This document shows positions 7,388 through 8,606 of a DNA stretch of 8,606 nt, piece after piece. Position 1 is the stretch's first letter; each line of letters begins with the position of its first letter. The stretch is from JAFDVN01 sp035758545. GTDB lineage: Bacteria; Acidobacteriota; Holophagae; Holophagales; Holophagaceae. The stretch is from the NCBI GenBank assembly GCA_035758545.1, contig DASTWQ010000075.1, forward strand, positions 1 through 8,606, written 5' to 3'. The notes under the pieces are model-generated. The model made no database searches. It saw only the letters and a list, made by a program, of their open reading frames with translations, and had not been told where the DNA came from. Made by a program: the position numbers and the translations under genes.

Positions 7388-8278
7388 TCATGCATCCAGG
7401 TCCCGCCGGAGATGCCGGAGGAGCAGCCGCAGCTCCAGCAGCAGCGGCCGGGCGGCCAGGAGCACGAGGAAGATCGCCAGCGGGACCGTCGCCTTGAAGC
7501 CGAAGCGGCGGAAGCCCACGGCCCCGGCCAGGCCCCCCAGGATGAAGGCCGCGAGCAGCAGGCCCACCAGCTTCAGACGCCCGCGGTCCGCGCGGATCAC
7601 CGGCGCGCCTTCGAGGCGCGGGGAGTTCCGGTAGAACAGCTTGGCCAGCTCGATGCCCAGGTCCGTCACGTTGCCGGTCATGTGCGTGGTGCGGACCACG
7701 GCGCCGCTGATGTTGGTCGTCACGGCGTTGTGCATGCCCATGAGGAAGCAGAGCAGGGCGGTGGCCTCCGGCAGCTCGAAGCGCACCTTGGCGTCCAGCC
7801 GCGCCCCCAGGTAGCCGAAGGCGAGGAGGAAGCCCGCCTCCACCAGCAGGCTGAGGGCGTAGCGGCTGCGCATCCGGTGCCGCTTGCCGTAGGCCACCAG
7901 CACCGTCGAGAGCGCCGCGCCGGCCATGAAGCAGAGCATCATGACGAGGAAGGACAGGGCCGTGGCGAAATCCCCGCCGGCGCCGCTGTCCGCGAGGCTC
8001 GAGACCACGCCGGTCATGTGCGAGGTGTAGCGCCCCACGGCGAGGAAGCCGCCAGCGTTCACGGCGCCCGCCACGAAGGCCATGGACCAGGCCAGCTGGC
8101 GGTTCATGGCGGCGGTGCGCGCGTCCCCCTCGCGGGTGATGGCCTCGAAGCGCCCCGGGAGGGCCCTCAACACGCCCAGCAGCGCTGCCCGGGCCTCGGC
8201 CGGATCCAGGTTCCGCCGGAGGTGCCGCAGCACGTAGCGTTCGGCGACGGCCTGGAGGTAGCGGGGGATGCGGCGCAT
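7388..8278 (-). CDS. DUF1275 (YoaK-family) integral membrane protein with N-terminal extension
   Basis: This is a polytopic inner-membrane protein of 296 residues. It shows the internally duplicated DUF1275 signature: GAVNAGGFLAVGRYTSHMTG (71-90) in the first half and GMHNAVTTNISGAVVRTTHMTGN (181-203 region) in the second. Hydrophobic segments sit at about 64-85, 104-130, 140-160, 172-190, 236-258 and 263-284, so about six membrane helices are likely. Transport function has been suggested for the family but the substrate is not established. Family members are usually about 220-250 residues; the extra length here is a charged, basic stretch of roughly 58 residues before the first helix. Met58 is an alternative start of normal family length but has no well-placed Shine-Dalgarno. 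The upstream ATG at 8278 follows the ruvC stop by 13 bp with GAGGGG before it, so I kept it. The two ends encode similar peptides, LRHLRRNLD (18-26) and LRHLRRDLD (287-295). Confidence 0.88.
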   Translation of the reverse strand: MRRIPRYLQAVAERYVLRHLRRNLDPAEARAALLGVLRALPGRFEAITREGDARTAAMNRQLAWSMAFVAGAVNAGGFLAVGRYTSHMTGVVSSLADSGAGGDFATALSFLVMMLCFMAGAALSTVLVAYGKRHRMRSRYALSLLVEAGFLLAFGYLGARLDAKVRFELPEATALLCFLMGMHNAVTTNISGAVVRTTHMTGNVTDLGIELAKLFYRNSPRLEGAPVIRADRGRLKLVGLLLAAFILGGLAGAVGFRRFGFKATVPLAIFLVLLAARPLLLELRLLLRHLRRDLDA

Positions 8279-8291
8279 GGGGCCCGTCCCC

Positions 8292-8606
8292 TCAGGCCCG
8301 CCGGGTCGCCAGCAGGTGGCCGATGGCCACGGCGGCGGCGTCCGCCGCGTCGGCGGCGAGGGGCTCCTTGAGGTTCAGGAGGGTCATGACCATCTTCCCG
8401 ACCTGCTCCTTGGCGGCCCAGCCGTAGCCGCTGACGGCCTTTTTCACCTGCATGGGGTTGTAGTCCCCCACCGGCAGCCCGTGGAGCGCCGCCGTGAGGA
8501 GGATGCCGCCCCGGATCTGGCCGAGCTTGAGCGCCGTCGCCGCGTTCTTCTCCACGAAGGGTGATTCCACCGCCATGAAGGTGGGCCCGTGGGCCGCGAT
8601 GGCGGC
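8292..8606 (-). CDS. ruvC: Crossover junction endodeoxyribonuclease RuvC, C-terminal part
   Basis: RuvC is the dimeric nuclease that resolves Holliday junctions with RuvAB. The visible 104 residues are its second and third thirds; the N terminus with the first catalytic Asp lies beyond the window edge. FMAVESPFVEKN contains the glutamate equivalent to E. coli Glu66. It is followed by ALKLGQIRGG (the well-conserved ALKLGQARG block), QVKKAVSGYG and KEQVGKMVMTLL. Near the end, DAADAAAVAIGH carries the last two catalytic aspartates (E. coli Asp138 and Asp141). No frameshift is seen. Its TGA lies 13 bp before the DUF1275 start on the same strand, so the two are probably cotranscribed. ruvA or ruvB does not follow directly. 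Confidence 0.93.
   Translation of the reverse strand, partial: AAIAAHGPTFMAVESPFVEKNAATALKLGQIRGGILLTAALHGLPVGDYNPMQVKKAVSGYGWAAKEQVGKMVMTLLNLKEPLAADAADAAAVAIGHLLATRRA

Overview
The window is a dense, very GC-rich stretch of bacterial chromosome. Third codon positions are strongly G/C and several long antisense frames stay open by chance. Gene content (SRP GTPase Ffh, ribosomal protein S16, KhpA, RimM, RuvC) is bacterial housekeeping. There is no transposase, phage gene, CRISPR array, tRNA or rRNA. The composition and the mix of ffh/rpsP/khpA/rimM with a DUF885 metallopeptidase and a SET-domain protein fit a Gram-negative of the Acidobacteriota (Holophagae/Geothrix-like) or a former deltaproteobacterial lineage. 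That placement is inference from general resemblance, not a computed match.

Layout, left to right. (1) Bases 2-88 are the last 28 codons of an unidentified plus-strand gene. (2) From 5034 down to 162 lies a minus-strand block, read in the order ffh, DUF885 metallopeptidase, rpsP, khpA, rimM, SET-domain methyltransferase. The last three genes are packed with gaps of about 8-12 bp after an internal hairpin with a T-run that separates rpsP from khpA. (3) Divergent from ffh, a plus-strand gene (5196-7193) encodes a DUF255/YyaL thioredoxin-fold protein. (4) Convergent with it, a minus-strand pair reads ruvC (3' part only, running off the window) and then a DUF1275 membrane protein (7388-8278). No gene-free stretch exceeds about 195 bp.

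How the genes fit together. The minus block is mainly about making and targeting proteins: Ffh delivers nascent membrane proteins, S16 is a 30S assembly protein, KhpA is an RNA-binding KH protein and RimM matures the 30S head. In many bacteria trmD and rplS follow rimM. Here that place holds a complete SET-domain lysine methyltransferase with an intact post-SET zinc site, whose start signal overlaps the rimM stop. A ribosomal or translational substrate is a plausible guess but unproven.

The least explained DNA is two intergenic imperfect palindromes of 83 and about 100 bp. One lies between the convergent ends of the first gene and the SET gene, the other between ffh and the DUF255 gene. Both are built of four short G-rich units at a fixed period (8 bp in one, 9 bp in the other) facing four complementary units. 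In both, the second unit from the outside of the right arm is the degenerate one. They look like two families of the same kind of dispersed intergenic repeat. Other points worth a look are a Cys replacing the Ser of the Ffh GSG RNA-binding motif, a palindrome over the rpsP start site, and a 29-bp near-repeat at the two ends of the DUF1275 gene.
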